Source: an uncultured Christensenella sp.
GTDB taxonomy: Bacteria; Bacillota; Clostridia; Christensenellales; UBA1242
Assembly (NCBI GenBank): GCA_948466185.1
Contig: CAOJZM010000009.1
Coordinates: forward strand, 1 to 41,007
DNA length: 41,007 bases
Direction of reading: 5' to 3'
Under the pieces are notes generated by a model. That model was not told the DNA's origin, searched no databases, and saw only the letters and a list, made by a program, of their open reading frames with translations. The number at the start of each line of letters is the position of its first letter. The first letter of the stretch is position 1. The translations under genes were made by a program, and so were the position numbers. This document shows positions 24,802 through 33,680 of the stretch, piece by piece.

Positions 24802-25023
24802 TTAACCTTTTTCTCTCCAAGTAATCCTGCCCTTTGACAGATCATAAGGGCTCATTTCGACTTTAACTTTGTCACCTTCCAGTACCTTAATATAATTCTT
24901 TCTAAGTTTGCCGGAAATGTAGGTGGTGATAACATGTCCATTTGAAAGCTTCACTCTGAAAGTTGTATTGGGTAAAACTTCTTCAACAATTCCTTCGAAT
25001 TCAATTACATCTTCTTTAGACAT
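24802..25023 (-). CDS. infA: Translation initiation factor IF-1
   Basis: A 73-residue S1/OB-fold protein ([19 protein letters not shown] ... [13 protein letters not shown]) that binds the A site during initiation. A GTG at 25029 would add two residues but lies within the Shine-Dalgarno AGGAGTG, so the ATG at 25023 is the start. It overlaps the end of the KOW gene by 8 bp, indicating coupled translation. Confidence 0.95.
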   Translation of the reverse strand: MSKEDVIEFEGIVEEVLPNTTFRVKLSNGHVITTYISGKLRKNYIKVLEGDKVKVEMSPYDLSKGRITWREKG

Positions 25024-25270
25024 GTTCACTCCTTTTTAAAAATTTTCTAATTTTTGCATTGACTTTCTCTTCCTTAAGTTCGTTTTCAGTTAAAGTCAAT
25101 TCTTGCCCATTACACTGTGAGATGTGTTTAAGGCTCTTTTTCTTTGGCTTAACGGCTTTAAGCCTTTCGCCATCTGCAAGGTAAACGAATTTTTCGTCAA
25201 ACCTTACAACTACACAAAATTGTCCTTTTTCCTTTCCTGCTCGAACCAAAACTTTACTTCCAATTTGCAT
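25016..25270 (-). CDS. KOW-domain RNA-binding protein (L14e-like)
   Basis: An 84-residue basic protein with a KOW core at the N-terminus ([20 protein letters not shown], residues 2-21) followed by a Lys-rich tail. Related to the eukaryotic/archaeal L14e fold. In Clostridia such a gene is standard between map and infA; its ribosomal or RNA role is not defined. It ends 8 bp inside infA. Confidence 0.88.
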   Translation of the reverse strand: MQIGSKVLVRAGKEKGQFCVVVRFDEKFVYLADGERLKAVKPKKKSLKHISQCNGQELTLTENELKEEKVNAKIRKFLKRSEHV

Positions 25271-25283
25271 AACTGTCTCCTTG

Positions 25284-26027
25284 TTATAAAGTTAAGATTT
25301 CAACACCATCTTTGGTAACCAAGACAGTATTTTCATAATGAGCAGAGGGTTTTCCGTCTCTTGTGATAACCCCCCAGCCATCTTCAAGAAGCCAAACTTC
25401 TTTACGTCCCATGTTTATCATGGGTTCAATCGCAAGACAGCAATCAGCAACAACCATCGGTCCATCAGTAACCTTGCCATAATTGCAAATTGTTGGTGGC
25501 TCATGCATATGTCTACCAATGCCATGTCCAGCAAGTTCTCGAACGACGCTATATCCATTTTTCTCTGCATACACCTGTATTGCATGAGAAAGTTCTCCAA
25601 TGCGACGTCCAACAGCTAAATGTTTTATGCCTTCGAAGAAAGCATTTTTGGTTACCTCAATGAGCCTAGCCTTTTCAGGAGAAATTTTCCCAACAGGAAA
25701 AGTTCTGGCTGCATCTCCGATAAACCCTTTGTAAGTTACACATAGGTCAACGCTGATAATATCCCCTTCTTTCAAAATACAATCTTTTGATGGTATTCCA
25801 TGTACAACCATTTCATTAACAGAGGTACATATCGAAGCAGGGAATCCTTCATAGCCAAGACATGACGGAATTGCACCACTATCTATTATAAACTTTTCTA
25901 CCATTTTGTCAAGTTCATATGTAGAAATTCCCGGCTTTATCTGCGACTGGGCGTAATTTAACGCGTCACGAGTAATGCTGCAGGCCTTTTTCATAAGAAC
26001 CAGCTCAGCAGGAGTCAAAGGTTTCAT
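25284..26027 (-). CDS. map: Methionine aminopeptidase, type I
   Basis: A 247-residue enzyme removing initiator Met after deformylation. Metal ligands are visible in SVDLCVTYKGFIGDAART (two Asp), GHGIGRHMHEPP (His), AIEPMINMG (Glu) and HYENTVLVT (Glu); the substrate His is in VVHGIPS. There is no N-terminal zinc extension. It overlaps adk by one base (TAATG type) and precedes the KOW gene by 13 bp. With def and fmt it completes N-terminal Met processing in this window. Confidence 0.97.
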   Translation of the reverse strand: MKPLTPAELVLMKKACSITRDALNYAQSQIKPGISTYELDKMVEKFIIDSGAIPSCLGYEGFPASICTSVNEMVVHGIPSKDCILKEGDIISVDLCVTYKGFIGDAARTFPVGKISPEKARLIEVTKNAFFEGIKHLAVGRRIGELSHAIQVYAEKNGYSVVRELAGHGIGRHMHEPPTICNYGKVTDGPMVVADCCLAIEPMINMGRKEVWLLEDGWGVITRDGKPSAHYENTVLVTKDGVEILTL

Positions 26028-26659
26028 TACTTTTTTCCTCCATGCTTAAGTAAAAAGTCTTTCACAGGTTTATAGGTATCAGCAGGTGATCCTAAACTAG
26101 ATACCTTAAACAACCTATCACTGTAGAAGTCTATGAGTGGTGTCGTCGTCTTTTCATAAACTTCCAGACGAGTTTTTATCGCTTCCGGCTTATCGTCATC
26201 ACGCTGGAAGAGTGGCGTAGAACATTTGCGACAGTTGCCAGTATAACCAGGATAGTCCATATTATCGATATCTCCACATTTTGGACAGGTGCGACGAGTA
26301 GTAAGTCTTGCCACACACTCCTCATAAGGAAGATGAACATTGATAACATAATCTATTGTTGCAACTTTTTTAAGTGCCTCTGCCTGTTCTAAGCTTCTAG
26401 GAAAGCCATCCAGTATAAACCCTTTTTTGCAATCAGGTTTTTTAATTCTTTCTTTAAGGATTTTTAAAGTCAAGTCAATCGGAACAAGTTCGCCTTTATT
26501 CATATACTCTTGCGCTTTAAGCCCGAGAGCTTCCTTTTTTGCGATACTCTCTCTAAAAAGGTCGCCAGTAGAAATTTGAACAATTCCAAAATCCTTTGCG
26601 ATATTTTTTGCAAGTGTACCTTTACCGCTGCCTTGCGCTCCTAAAAGAATTAAATTCAT
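26027..26659 (-). CDS. adk: Adenylate kinase
   Basis: A 210-residue long-form adenylate kinase (ATP + AMP = 2 ADP). P-loop GAQGSGKGT (7-15), GFPRS with the AMP-binding Arg (85-89), and a zinc-stabilised LID with Cys125, Cys128, Cys143, Cys146. GGGGAGGC lies upstream of the ATG. Upstream is a 174-bp non-coding gap, unusual inside this tightly packed operon. Confidence 0.97.
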   Translation of the reverse strand: MNLILLGAQGSGKGTLAKNIAKDFGIVQISTGDLFRESIAKKEALGLKAQEYMNKGELVPIDLTLKILKERIKKPDCKKGFILDGFPRSLEQAEALKKVATIDYVINVHLPYEECVARLTTRRTCPKCGDIDNMDYPGYTGNCRKCSTPLFQRDDDKPEAIKTRLEVYEKTTTPLIDFYSDRLFKVSSLGSPADTYKPVKDFLLKHGGKK

Positions 26660-26833
26660 TTAGCCTCCCCTATGCGACTTGTTTTATAACCCTCGCAATA
26701 TTAGGTTACCATTACAGCAACTTCTTCTTATTTAATGACCTAAGAATGCGGTCAAACTTCAAAGCCCTTGGGGTTGAAAAGTTTTATCAAAAATTTTGTC
26801 TTCAATGCTTGATTGTTACATCAAGCATTGAAT
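26660..26833 (-). promoter_or_regulatory. 174-bp intra-operon leader before adk with a 13-bp hairpin
   Basis: This is by far the longest gap between rpsJ and rplQ. It begins with a perfect 13-bp stem TTCAATGCTTGAT / ATCAAGCATTGAA (26801-26813 / 26820-26832, 6-base loop) touching the stop of the unknown gene. No immediate T-tract follows; the next bases read GACAAAATTTTT. A weak TTGACC lies further down, without a good -10. It could be a partial terminator, an mRNA-stabilising hairpin or a processing site. I recognise no ribosomal-protein leader family. Confidence 0.5.
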
Positions 26834-27196
26834 TTAATCGTCAAAATTCTCATCATAATAATTAGGACCTGGAGATACATCTTCAGCCTGCTTTATCGAA
26901 CCATCAGAATTACAAGTGTAAACATCCTTGAATATATAATAGTTTGTAGAAGCCGTTATAAAGACAACCTCTACAACACAACCTGAAGTTGAAGTATCAA
27001 TTGTTATCTCACTCAAATCTGCATTTTGATCTGATCCAAACATGGCACTAGAAAGTGCTTTAATCTGCTCCCCTGTTAAAACCTCTGAATTTTCTTCTAT
27101 TATTTCTGCCAAAGCAGTCTTTCTTTTTAACAGTTCTTTCTCAGATACAGTGTTTACAGAAACTTTCCAATCCTTAAATGATTTTGTGTTTTTCAT
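26834..27196 (-). CDS. Unknown protein inserted between secY and adk
   Basis: A 120-residue protein I do not recognise. The N-terminal half (residues 1-52) is charged and probably helical (FKDWKVSVNTVSEKELLKRK ...), the middle (about 65-100) is beta-rich with CVVEVVFITASTNYYIF, and the C-terminus is acidic with several Asn and Tyr (GPNYYDENFDD). Two Cys are present (near 73 and 94) with no metal motif. No signal peptide or membrane segment is seen. AAGGAGAG lies 5 nt before the ATG and only 16 bp separate it from secY, so it is clearly made with the ribosomal proteins. It is not part of the standard spc operon. Confidence 0.7.
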   Translation of the reverse strand: MKNTKSFKDWKVSVNTVSEKELLKRKTALAEIIEENSEVLTGEQIKALSSAMFGSDQNADLSEITIDTSTSGCVVEVVFITASTNYYIFKDVYTCNSDGSIKQAEDVSPGPNYYDENFDD

Positions 27197-27212
27197 TATC
27201 TCTCCTTATAAA

Positions 27213-28505
27213 TTAGTTAAGGAATCCTTTGTAATTTCTCATAAGCATTTGTGCTTCAAGTTGTTTATCAAGTTCAAGTGCCACTGAAACCACAATCATA
27301 AGTCCTGTTGCACTGAACGCGTTAATAAGGATACCTGCACTTGTTGCATCTCCGATTGCTTTGAAAGCAAGAGATGGGATAAGTGCGATAACTGCAAGGA
27401 AGATTGCACCGAAGAAAGTAATTCTTCCAGAAATCTTTCCAAGATATTCAGCAGTTGGTCTGCCAGCACGGATACCAGGAATGAAACCGCCCTGTTGTTG
27501 TATTCTCTTGCTTATATCATTTGGATCAAAGGAAATCTTTGCCCAGAAAAATGAGAATGCAAGGATTAACAATGCAGTAAGCACAATGTAAATCCAAGAG
27601 TTAGTTCCAAGCCATTGTTGATACCAAGTTGATGTTGGCCAGAAAATGCTTATTATAAGTTGTGGGAACATTAAGAATGTACTTGCAAGGATGATTGGCA
27701 TAACCCCTGAGCCGTTTACACGGATAGGGATATATGTGCTTTGTCCGCCATACATCTTTCTTCCCTTAATTTGTTTTGCATATTGAACAGGTACACGTCT
27801 TTCCCCGCCATCCATGAACACAATCAAAGCAAAGATTGCGATAACTGCAACAAGGAAGATTACAATATACCATAAATAATTTACATCTCCACCAAAAACG
27901 ATTGAGAATGCGTTTTTGATTGAAGTTGTAGCAGATGAAAGAATACCAACAAAGATGAGAAGACTCATTCCGTTTCCGACCCCAAGGTCAGTTATTCTTT
28001 CACCAATCCAAACCGTAAACATACCACCAGCGGTTAAGATTAAAACTACACCGCAGCCGATAAGCCAGGTTGGAGCACCAGTCCAAAGAGCGTTAGGGTC
28101 AAGATTTGCAGAATAACCTACAACGATACCGATTGACTGTGCAAGAGCAAGCACAAGTGCAGCGATACGAGTGTAAAGGTTGATTTTTCTTCTTCCATCT
28201 TCCCCGTTTTTAGATAGTCTTTCAAGTGCAGGGATTGCCACCGTCAACAACTGAATGACAATGGAAGCCGTAATATATGGCGTAACACCGAGTGCCAGCA
28301 CCGACATATTAGAAAGTGCACCACCACTGACCATATCCATAAGACTGAATATAGAAATAGTGTCACTGTTTACAATTCCCTGTGCATCAAAACCGACAGC
28401 GGGCAAATAACAACCCACGCGGTAAATGAATAATAACAATAATGTTATTAAAATCTTCTTACGAATGTCTTTGATTTTAAAAGCATTAACTATCGTTTTA
28501 AACAT
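27213..28505 (-). CDS. secY: Preprotein translocase subunit SecY
   Basis: A 430-residue protein with about ten membrane helices, forming the SecYEG channel. N-terminal IRKKILITLLLLFIYRVG, the plug region and the cytoplasmic loop GGERRVPVQYAKQIKGRK (about residues 232-249) are typical. It starts at the last base of rplO (TAATG overlap). Confidence 0.97.
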   Translation of the reverse strand: MFKTIVNAFKIKDIRKKILITLLLLFIYRVGCYLPAVGFDAQGIVNSDTISIFSLMDMVSGGALSNMSVLALGVTPYITASIVIQLLTVAIPALERLSKNGEDGRRKINLYTRIAALVLALAQSIGIVVGYSANLDPNALWTGAPTWLIGCGVVLILTAGGMFTVWIGERITDLGVGNGMSLLIFVGILSSATTSIKNAFSIVFGGDVNYLWYIVIFLVAVIAIFALIVFMDGGERRVPVQYAKQIKGRKMYGGQSTYIPIRVNGSGVMPIILASTFLMFPQLIISIFWPTSTWYQQWLGTNSWIYIVLTALLILAFSFFWAKISFDPNDISKRIQQQGGFIPGIRAGRPTAEYLGKISGRITFFGAIFLAVIALIPSLAFKAIGDATSAGILINAFSATGLMIVVSVALELDKQLEAQMLMRNYKGFLN

Positions 28506-28951
28506 TATAACTCCTCTACTTTTCCGCCCGCTTTCTCTATCTTCTCTTTTGCTTGTTTTGTGAATTTGTTTGCTTTAACAGTTAAAGGTTTAGTGAGAAC
28601 ACCATCTCCCAAAACTTTTAAGCCGTAAGGCATACGTTTACCGATGAATCTTGTTTCATACAAGAGTTCCTCAGTAATAACAGCATTTGCTTCAAATGCT
28701 TCAAGGTCGCCTACATTAATGCAAGCGTAGAATTTTTTAAAGTTTTTGTTGTTGAAACCGCGAATAGCCATCTTTCTGATAAGAGGGATATTCCCGCCTT
28801 CAAATCCAGGTCTAACACCACCGCCACTACGAGCATTTTGTCCTTTATGACCTTTTCCACTTGTTTTGCCGATTCCGCTTCCGATACCTCTACCAACTCT
28901 AACCTTCTTAGTAGTGGCTCCTTCTGCAGGTCTTAAATTATTTAATTCCAT
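28505..28951 (-). CDS. rplO: 50S ribosomal protein L15
   Basis: A 148-residue L15 with the extended Gly/Arg-rich N-terminus (GRGIGSGIGKTSGKGHKGQN) that threads into 23S rRNA and a globular C-terminal domain. Standard position between rpmD and secY; the stop overlaps the secY start. Confidence 0.97.
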   Translation of the reverse strand: MELNNLRPAEGATTKKVRVGRGIGSGIGKTSGKGHKGQNARSGGGVRPGFEGGNIPLIRKMAIRGFNNKNFKKFYACINVGDLEAFEANAVITEELLYETRFIGKRMPYGLKVLGDGVLTKPLTVKANKFTKQAKEKIEKAGGKVEEL

Positions 28952-28960
28952 TTCGTCCTC

Positions 28961-29158
28961 CTACTTTACTTCTTCCACTTTAACGAGGTGTGCAACATGA
29001 TGAATACTGCCACGTACACTTGCGTTATCAGGAAGGATGTTAGAATCGTTGAGTTTGGTAAGACCAAGGGCCTCAATTATTTTAGATTGCTTTTTGTTGT
29101 AACCGATTGCACTTCTAACGTAGGTTACTTTAAGCATTTTTTGTTTTTTCTCTGCCAT
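28961..29158 (-). CDS. rpmD: 50S ribosomal protein L30
   Basis: A 65-residue L30 recognised by LKVTYVRSAIGYNKKQSKII and the order rpsE-rpmD-rplO. Slightly longer than the usual 58-60 residues because of an N-terminal Lys-rich start and a C-terminal KVEEVK. Confidence 0.95.
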   Translation of the reverse strand: MAEKKQKMLKVTYVRSAIGYNKKQSKIIEALGLTKLNDSNILPDNASVRGSIHHVAHLVKVEEVK

Positions 29159-29169
29159 AATCTTTCTCC

Positions 29170-29760
29170 TTAAATCTCATCAACGCTCTTGCCACGTCTT
29201 GCTGCAATTTCTTCCTTTGTTCTTACAGACAAAAGACCATTCATTGTAGCTTTAACGCAGTTGATTTTGTTTGTAGAGCCATGAATTTTTGTAACGATAT
29301 CTTTGATACCAGCAAGTTCAAGAACTGAACGAGCTGCACCACCAGCAATAACTCCAGTACCAGTTTTAGCAGGAAGCATAAGAATGTTTGTTGCTGCAAA
29401 CTTACCAATTGTTTCGTGAGGAATTGTTCCATCAACAATGCTGATTAATTTCATGTTTTTCTTTGCAATAATTGTTGCCTTTTCAATAGCAGAAGATACT
29501 TCTCTTCCTTTTCCAATTCCAAGACCAACCTTGCCCTTTCCATCTCCAACAACAACAAGAGCTGAGAAACGGAGGGTTCTTCCACCTTTAACAACCTTTG
29601 TTACTCTTCTAACAGAAACAACACGTTTATCAAATTCGCTTTCTTCTCTACGTACAGGTCTGTCCTTGCGGTCCCCTTTCTTATTGAAAGGTTTCTTATC
29701 TTTAAAGGAGTTTTCCTTTGTCACCACATCGGCGTTTTTTACTTCTTCAACATTAGCCAT
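29170..29760 (-). CDS. rpsE: 30S ribosomal protein S5
   Basis: A 196-residue S5 with the double-stranded RNA-binding-like domain ([20 protein letters not shown]) and the C-terminal domain ([20 protein letters not shown]). About 40 residues of charged N-terminal extension ([20 protein letters not shown]) precede the core, longer than in Bacillus (166 residues). Confidence 0.96.
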   Translation of the reverse strand: MANVEEVKNADVVTKENSFKDKKPFNKKGDRKDRPVRREESEFDKRVVSVRRVTKVVKGGRTLRFSALVVVGDGKGKVGLGIGKGREVSSAIEKATIIAKKNMKLISIVDGTIPHETIGKFAATNILMLPAKTGTGVIAGGAARSVLELAGIKDIVTKIHGSTNKINCVKATMNGLLSVRTKEEIAARRGKSVDEI

Positions 29761-29769
29761 GATATCCTC

Positions 29770-30138
29770 CTAAAATTTAAGTCCGGCTTCTCTAGCAGCT
29801 TCTGCCAAAGCCTGAACGCGACCTATATAAATGTAACCGCCTCTATCAAAGACAACTTCTTTAATCTTCTTTGCAATGGCACGTTTAGCGATGGTCTCGC
29901 CAACGATTTTTGCTTGTTCAGATTTAGATTTGCCTTTAATAGCTTTCTTAACTTCTGGGTCAAGAGTAGAAGCACTTACAAGTGTAACGCCTTTAACGTC
30001 ATCAATAATTTGTGCATAGATTTGGGTTGTGCTTCTGTAAACACAAAGACGAGGTCTTTCGCTGGTTCCAGAAACCTTGGTTCTAACACGTTTATGACGA
30101 ACAAGTCTTTCTTGATTTTTATCTTTAACGCTTATCAT
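29770..30138 (-). CDS. rplR: 50S ribosomal protein L18
   Basis: A 122-residue 5S rRNA-binding protein: [20 protein letters not shown], then [20 protein letters not shown] and the terminal GLKF. The spacing to rplF is 11 bp and to rpsE 9 bp. Confidence 0.97.
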   Translation of the reverse strand: MISVKDKNQERLVRHKRVRTKVSGTSERPRLCVYRSTTQIYAQIIDDVKGVTLVSASTLDPEVKKAIKGKSKSEQAKIVGETIAKRAIAKKIKEVVFDRGGYIYIGRVQALAEAAREAGLKF

Positions 30139-30149
30139 TGCTTAAACTC

Positions 30150-30698
30150 CTACTTTTTGCCCTTTCCGGCAGTTTTTCCGACTTTTCTGATAACCACTTG
30201 GTCAGAATATCTAACCCCGTAGCCATGATATGGTTCAACTGGTCTTAATGCTTTAACATTTGACGCAAATTGGCCAACTTTTTGTTTATCAATACCACTA
30301 ACCACGATTTCAGTTGCACTTGTGCAAGTAACTTGAATATCACTTGGGATGTCAAGTTCAACAGGATGAGAGAAGCCAAGATTCAATACAAGCTTGTTTC
30401 CAGAAACATTTGCTTTGTAACCTACACCTGAGATTAAAAGTGTTTTCTTAAAGCCTTCACTTACACCAACAACCATGTTGTGTGCAAGTGCTCTATAAAG
30501 CCCGTGTTTAGCATTTGCATCAGGGGTCTCTTTTGCTATTTCAAAAGACAATTCCCCTCCATTGATATTTGTTTTGATTGTTTTGTCAATACCTTGAGTC
30601 AATGTTCCTTTAGGACCTTTAACGGTCAAAACTTCGTTATTAAGTTCAGCAGAAACACCAGCTGGCATAACAATAACTCTTTTACCAATTCTAGACAT
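30150..30698 (-). CDS. rplF: 50S ribosomal protein L6
   Basis: A 182-residue L6 with two homologous domains: MSRIGKRVIVMPAGV at the start and the C-terminal VRPVEPYHGYGVRYSDQ-type segment that contacts 23S rRNA near the factor-binding site. Normal length and place. Confidence 0.97.
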   Translation of the reverse strand: MSRIGKRVIVMPAGVSAELNNEVLTVKGPKGTLTQGIDKTIKTNINGGELSFEIAKETPDANAKHGLYRALAHNMVVGVSEGFKKTLLISGVGYKANVSGNKLVLNLGFSHPVELDIPSDIQVTCTSATEIVVSGIDKQKVGQFASNVKALRPVEPYHGYGVRYSDQVVIRKVGKTAGKGKK

Positions 30699-30707
30699 AA
30701 CGCCCTC

Positions 30708-31106
30708 CTACCATACATAAGCGAGAACTTCGCCACCTACGCCAAGGTTTCTTGCAACTTTGTCAGTTACCACGCCCTTGTTTGTAGAAATAATAGCGAT
30801 TCCAAGTCCGCTTATAACTCTTGGAAGTTTATCTTTTTGTGCATAAATACGAAGTCCTGGTTTAGAAATTCTCTTTAAACCTTGGATAACGCTATCGCCG
30901 TTTTCATCGTATTTAAGTGTAATAAGAATGTTCTTTTTGTTTCCGTCTTCTACTGCTTCATAAGAAACAATGTATCCTTCTTCAAGAAGAATCTTAGCAA
31001 TTTGAGTTTTTTCATTTGATGCAGGAACAATCACACTATCGTGTTTAGCAGCCAGTGCATTACGAATTCTTGTGAGCATATCTGCAATAGGATCTGTAAG
31101 TACCAT
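30708..31106 (-). CDS. rpsH: 30S ribosomal protein S8
   Basis: A 132-residue S8 ([20 protein letters not shown] ... [20 protein letters not shown]). In E. coli S8 represses the spc operon by binding near rplE; no equivalent site was identified here. A longer frame upstream overlaps rpsN in another phase and is not real. Confidence 0.97.
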   Translation of the reverse strand: MVLTDPIADMLTRIRNALAAKHDSVIVPASNEKTQIAKILLEEGYIVSYEAVEDGNKKNILITLKYDENGDSVIQGLKRISKPGLRIYAQKDKLPRVISGLGIAIISTNKGVVTDKVARNLGVGGEVLAYVW

Positions 31107-31118
31107 ATTTTCCTCCTC

Positions 31119-31304
31119 TTACCAACTTGACTTCTTAACGCCAGGGATTTCCCCTTTGTTCGCGAGTTCGCGGAAACAAATTCTGCAAATTCCATACTTT
31201 CTAAGTACTGCGTGTGGACGTCCACAAAGACTGCAACGGGTATATTCTCTCGTCTTATACTTTTGAGTTTTTTGTTGTTTTTCAATTAATGCTTTTCTTG
31301 CCAT
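31119..31304 (-). CDS. rpsN: 30S ribosomal protein S14, zinc (type Z) form
   Basis: A 61-residue S14 with four zinc cysteines at 24, 27, 40 and 43 (CSLCG ... CRICF). The short C+ form is typical of Gram-positives. Together with C+ S4 and C+ L36 it shows a zinc-replete ribosome set. Confidence 0.97.
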   Translation of the reverse strand: MARKALIEKQQKTQKYKTREYTRCSLCGRPHAVLRKYGICRICFRELANKGEIPGVKKSSW

Positions 31305-31318
31305 AGTTTAATTAACTC

Positions 31319-31870
31319 CTATTTCGCGAAAGGCAAACCGAGTGCCTTCAAAAGTGCTTTTGCTTCTTCGTTGGTCTTAGCAGTAGTAACGAAAGTAATG
31401 TCAAAACCTCTGATTTTTTCGACTTTTTCATAAACGATTTCTGGGAATATAAGTTGTTCCTTAATTCCCATAGAGTAGTTTCCTCTTCCGTCAAAAGACT
31501 TCTCAGGAATACCTCTGAAATCTCGAACTCTTGGAAGTGCGATTGCTGTGAGTCTATCAAAGAACTCATACATTCTGTCTCCACGAAGAGTTACTTTTGC
31601 ACCAATCTTTTGTCCTTCTCTTAAACCAAAGTTTGAGATTGACTTTTTAGCAGTTGTAACGATTGGTTTTTGTCCTGCAATGACAGTAAGTTCATCAACT
31701 GCAATATTGAAACTCTTTGAGTTTCCTTTGACTTCTCCAAGACCCATGTTAAGAACAATCTTAACAAGTTTTGGAACTTCCATAGGATTTTTGTAACCAA
31801 ACTCTTTTGTGAGTGCTGGAACAACTTCCTCTTTATACATTTTGAGAATTCTGTTTTGCTCTTTTGCCAT
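31319..31870 (-). CDS. rplE: 50S ribosomal protein L5
   Basis: A 183-residue 5S rRNA-binding protein: [39 protein letters not shown], and [20 protein letters not shown] are conserved. Standard place between rplX and rpsN. Confidence 0.97.
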   Translation of the reverse strand: MAKEQNRILKMYKEEVVPALTKEFGYKNPMEVPKLVKIVLNMGLGEVKGNSKSFNIAVDELTVIAGQKPIVTTAKKSISNFGLREGQKIGAKVTLRGDRMYEFFDRLTAIALPRVRDFRGIPEKSFDGRGNYSMGIKEQLIFPEIVYEKVEKIRGFDITFVTTAKTNEEAKALLKALGLPFAK

Positions 31871-31879
31871 TGTTCTCTC

Positions 31880-32398
31880 CTATTTATCCTTCTTGGTAGA
31901 TGTCGACTTTTTAGTGGTAGAAGTTTTTGAAGCAGTCTCAGTCTTAGTTGTTTTTGCAGTAGCTGCATTAGCTGTTGTTTTAGCTGCCTTTGGCTCAGCT
32001 TTTGCAGTAGCCTTTGGTGCATCTTCTTTCTTAGCTGTTTTTTCTACTTTCTTAACTTCTTTTTTTGATTGTTTTACAAACTTTTTATCGAGTGAGCCAT
32101 TGCATTTTTTGCAAGAGCGAACCTTTGCTCCCTCAATTTCTCTGTGGGCAACTCTTGTTGCTTTTCCACATACTGGGCAAACAACTTGAACATTAGAAGC
32201 ATCAATAGGTGCTGGTCTTTCAATTATTCCACCCTTATCTTGTTGAGATCTTGGTTTTTGATGTTTTTTAACAACGTTGATATTTTCAACAAGCACACGG
32301 TTTGTTTCAGCGTTAACTTCTAAAACTTTGCCAGTCTTGCCCTTTTCTTTACCAGCAATAACAACGACTGTATCACCTGCTTTAATTGCCATCTTCAT
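31880..32398 (-). CDS. rplX: 50S ribosomal protein L24 with Ala/Lys/Thr-rich tail
   Basis: A 172-residue L24. The KOW core is near the N-terminus ([20 protein letters not shown]), followed by the [20 protein letters not shown] segment and a CPVCGK/CKKC zinc-knuckle-like region (about 74-98). From about residue 105 a tail of roughly 65 residues is almost only Lys, Ala, Thr, Ser and Glu. The usual length is 100-110, so the tail is an addition; it reads in frame to a normal stop 12 bp past the rplE spacing, so it is not a sequencing run-on. Confidence 0.95.
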   Translation of the reverse strand: MKMAIKAGDTVVVIAGKEKGKTGKVLEVNAETNRVLVENINVVKKHQKPRSQQDKGGIIERPAPIDASNVQVVCPVCGKATRVAHREIEGAKVRSCKKCNGSLDKKFVKQSKKEVKKVEKTAKKEDAPKATAKAEPKAAKTTANAATAKTTKTETASKTSTTKKSTSTKKDK

Positions 32399-32410
32399 AA
32401 GAATCTCCTT

Positions 32411-32779
32411 TTATATAACCTCAGGTGCAAGAGAGATAATTTTCATATATCCTCTTTCTCTGAGTTCTCTCGCGATAGGTCCGAATACACGAGTTCCTTT
32501 TGGTTGTTTTTGATTATCAATAATCACTGCGGCATTGTCATCAAATCTGATGTGAGAGCCGTCTTCTCTGCGAAGTCCCTTGGTTGTGCGAACAACGACT
32601 GCTTTAACAACATCACCCTTCTTAACACTTCCACCAGGGATAGCCTTTTTAACAGAAGCAATAATAACATCACCGATGTTTCCGCTTCTTCTGAAAGAGC
32701 CACCAAGAACACGGATACACATAATCTCTTTAGCACCAGTGTTATCTGCCACCTTTAATCTTGTTTGAGGTTGTACCAT
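32411..32779 (-). CDS. rplN: 50S ribosomal protein L14
   Basis: A 122-residue L14 ([20 protein letters not shown] ... [24 protein letters not shown]). One of the most conserved proteins in the window; it forms an intersubunit bridge. Normal length and neighbours rpsQ and rplX. Confidence 0.98.
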   Translation of the reverse strand: MVQPQTRLKVADNTGAKEIMCIRVLGGSFRRSGNIGDVIIASVKKAIPGGSVKKGDVVKAVVVRTTKGLRREDGSHIRFDDNAAVIIDNQKQPKGTRVFGPIARELRERGYMKIISLAPEVI

Positions 32780-32793
32780 AATATCCGTCCTCC

Positions 32794-33054
32794 TTACTTA
32801 GCTTTCTCAACGATTTCAACAACGCGATAATATTTATCCTTGCTGATTGGACGAGTTTCCATTATGCGAACAGTATCGCCAATCTGGCATTCATTGTTTT
32901 CATCATGAGCCTTGAATTTTTTTGATTTTTGAACGACTTTTTTATAAATTGGGCTTTTTACTCTGGAAACGATATTTACAACAACTGTTTTATCCATTTT
33001 GCCAGCACTGACAACAACGCCCACTCTGGTAAGTCTTGAATTTCTATTTTCCAT
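32794..33054 (-). CDS. rpsQ: 30S ribosomal protein S17
   Basis: An 86-residue OB-fold protein ([20 protein letters not shown] ...). An upstream TTG at 33069 would extend it, but AGGAGG lies between that codon and the ATG at 33054 with ideal spacing, so 33054 is the start. It overlaps the end of rpmC by 11 bp. Confidence 0.96.
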   Translation of the reverse strand: MENRNSRLTRVGVVVSAGKMDKTVVVNIVSRVKSPIYKKVVQKSKKFKAHDENNECQIGDTVRIMETRPISKDKYYRVVEIVEKAK

Positions 33055-33253
33055 CGTTTCCTCCTGCAATTTCTTTTTCTCTTAAAACCGTCTTAACTCT
33101 TGCAATTTCTTTTTTACATTCATGAATTTGCATTGGGTTTGCGAGGTTTCTTGTAGCGTGAGAAAAACGAAGATTAAATAATTCACTATTGAGTTCTTTA
33201 AGTCTTTTATTGAGTTCCTCAATAGAAAGAGTTTTAATTTCACTAATTTTCAT
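33044..33253 (-). CDS. rpmC: 50S ribosomal protein L29
   Basis: A 69-residue two-helix protein at the exit tunnel ([20 protein letters not shown] ...). It overlaps rplP upstream by 11 bp and rpsQ downstream by 11 bp, so three genes are chained by overlaps. Confidence 0.96.
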   Translation of the reverse strand: MKISEIKTLSIEELNKRLKELNSELFNLRFSHATRNLANPMQIHECKKEIARVKTVLREKEIAGGNDGK

Positions 33254-33680
33254 CTTTCACACCACCTTCGTTTTGTTCTTTCTTTACAAATTTTACTTTG
33301 CAAGGGAGTTTGTGTCCAGCAAGTCTAAGCGCTTCCTTAGCAACCTCTTCACTCACCCCTTCAATTTCAAACAGAACTCTGCCAGGTTTAACAACAGCAA
33401 CCCAGAACTCTGGTGCCCCTTTACCAGAACCCATACGAGTTCCGATAGCTTTCTTAGAAACTGGTTTGTCAGGGAAAATCTTAATCCAAACCTTACCACC
33501 ACGTCTGATGTATCTTGTCATCGCGATACGTGCAGCTTCAATTTGGTTTGATTTAATCCAACAAGGTTCCATAGCAACCATACCATAGCTTCCGTAAGCA
33601 AGTTCGTTTCCGCGCATTGCTTTACCTGTCATTCTGCCTCTATGCACCTTTCTTCTTTTAACTCTCTTTGGCATCAACAT
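33243..33680 (-). CDS. rplP: 50S ribosomal protein L16
   Basis: A 145-residue L16 ([19 protein letters not shown] ... [20 protein letters not shown]), positioning the A-site tRNA. I keep the first ATG (MLMPKR) because AGGAGG is about 9 nt upstream and the ATG overlaps the rpsC stop as TAATG; the canonical second ATG would be about 15 nt from that site. Confidence 0.95.
   Translation of the reverse strand: MLMPKRVKRRKVHRGRMTGKAMRGNELAYGSYGMVAMEPCWIKSNQIEAARIAMTRYIRRGGKVWIKIFPDKPVSKKAIGTRMGSGKGAPEFWVAVVKPGRVLFEIEGVSEEVAKEALRLAGHKLPCKVKFVKKEQNEGGVKDEN

Noticed and set aside
33054..33069. TTG start for rpsQ
   Set aside because: The Shine-Dalgarno AGGAGG lies downstream of that TTG, so it can only serve the ATG at 33054.
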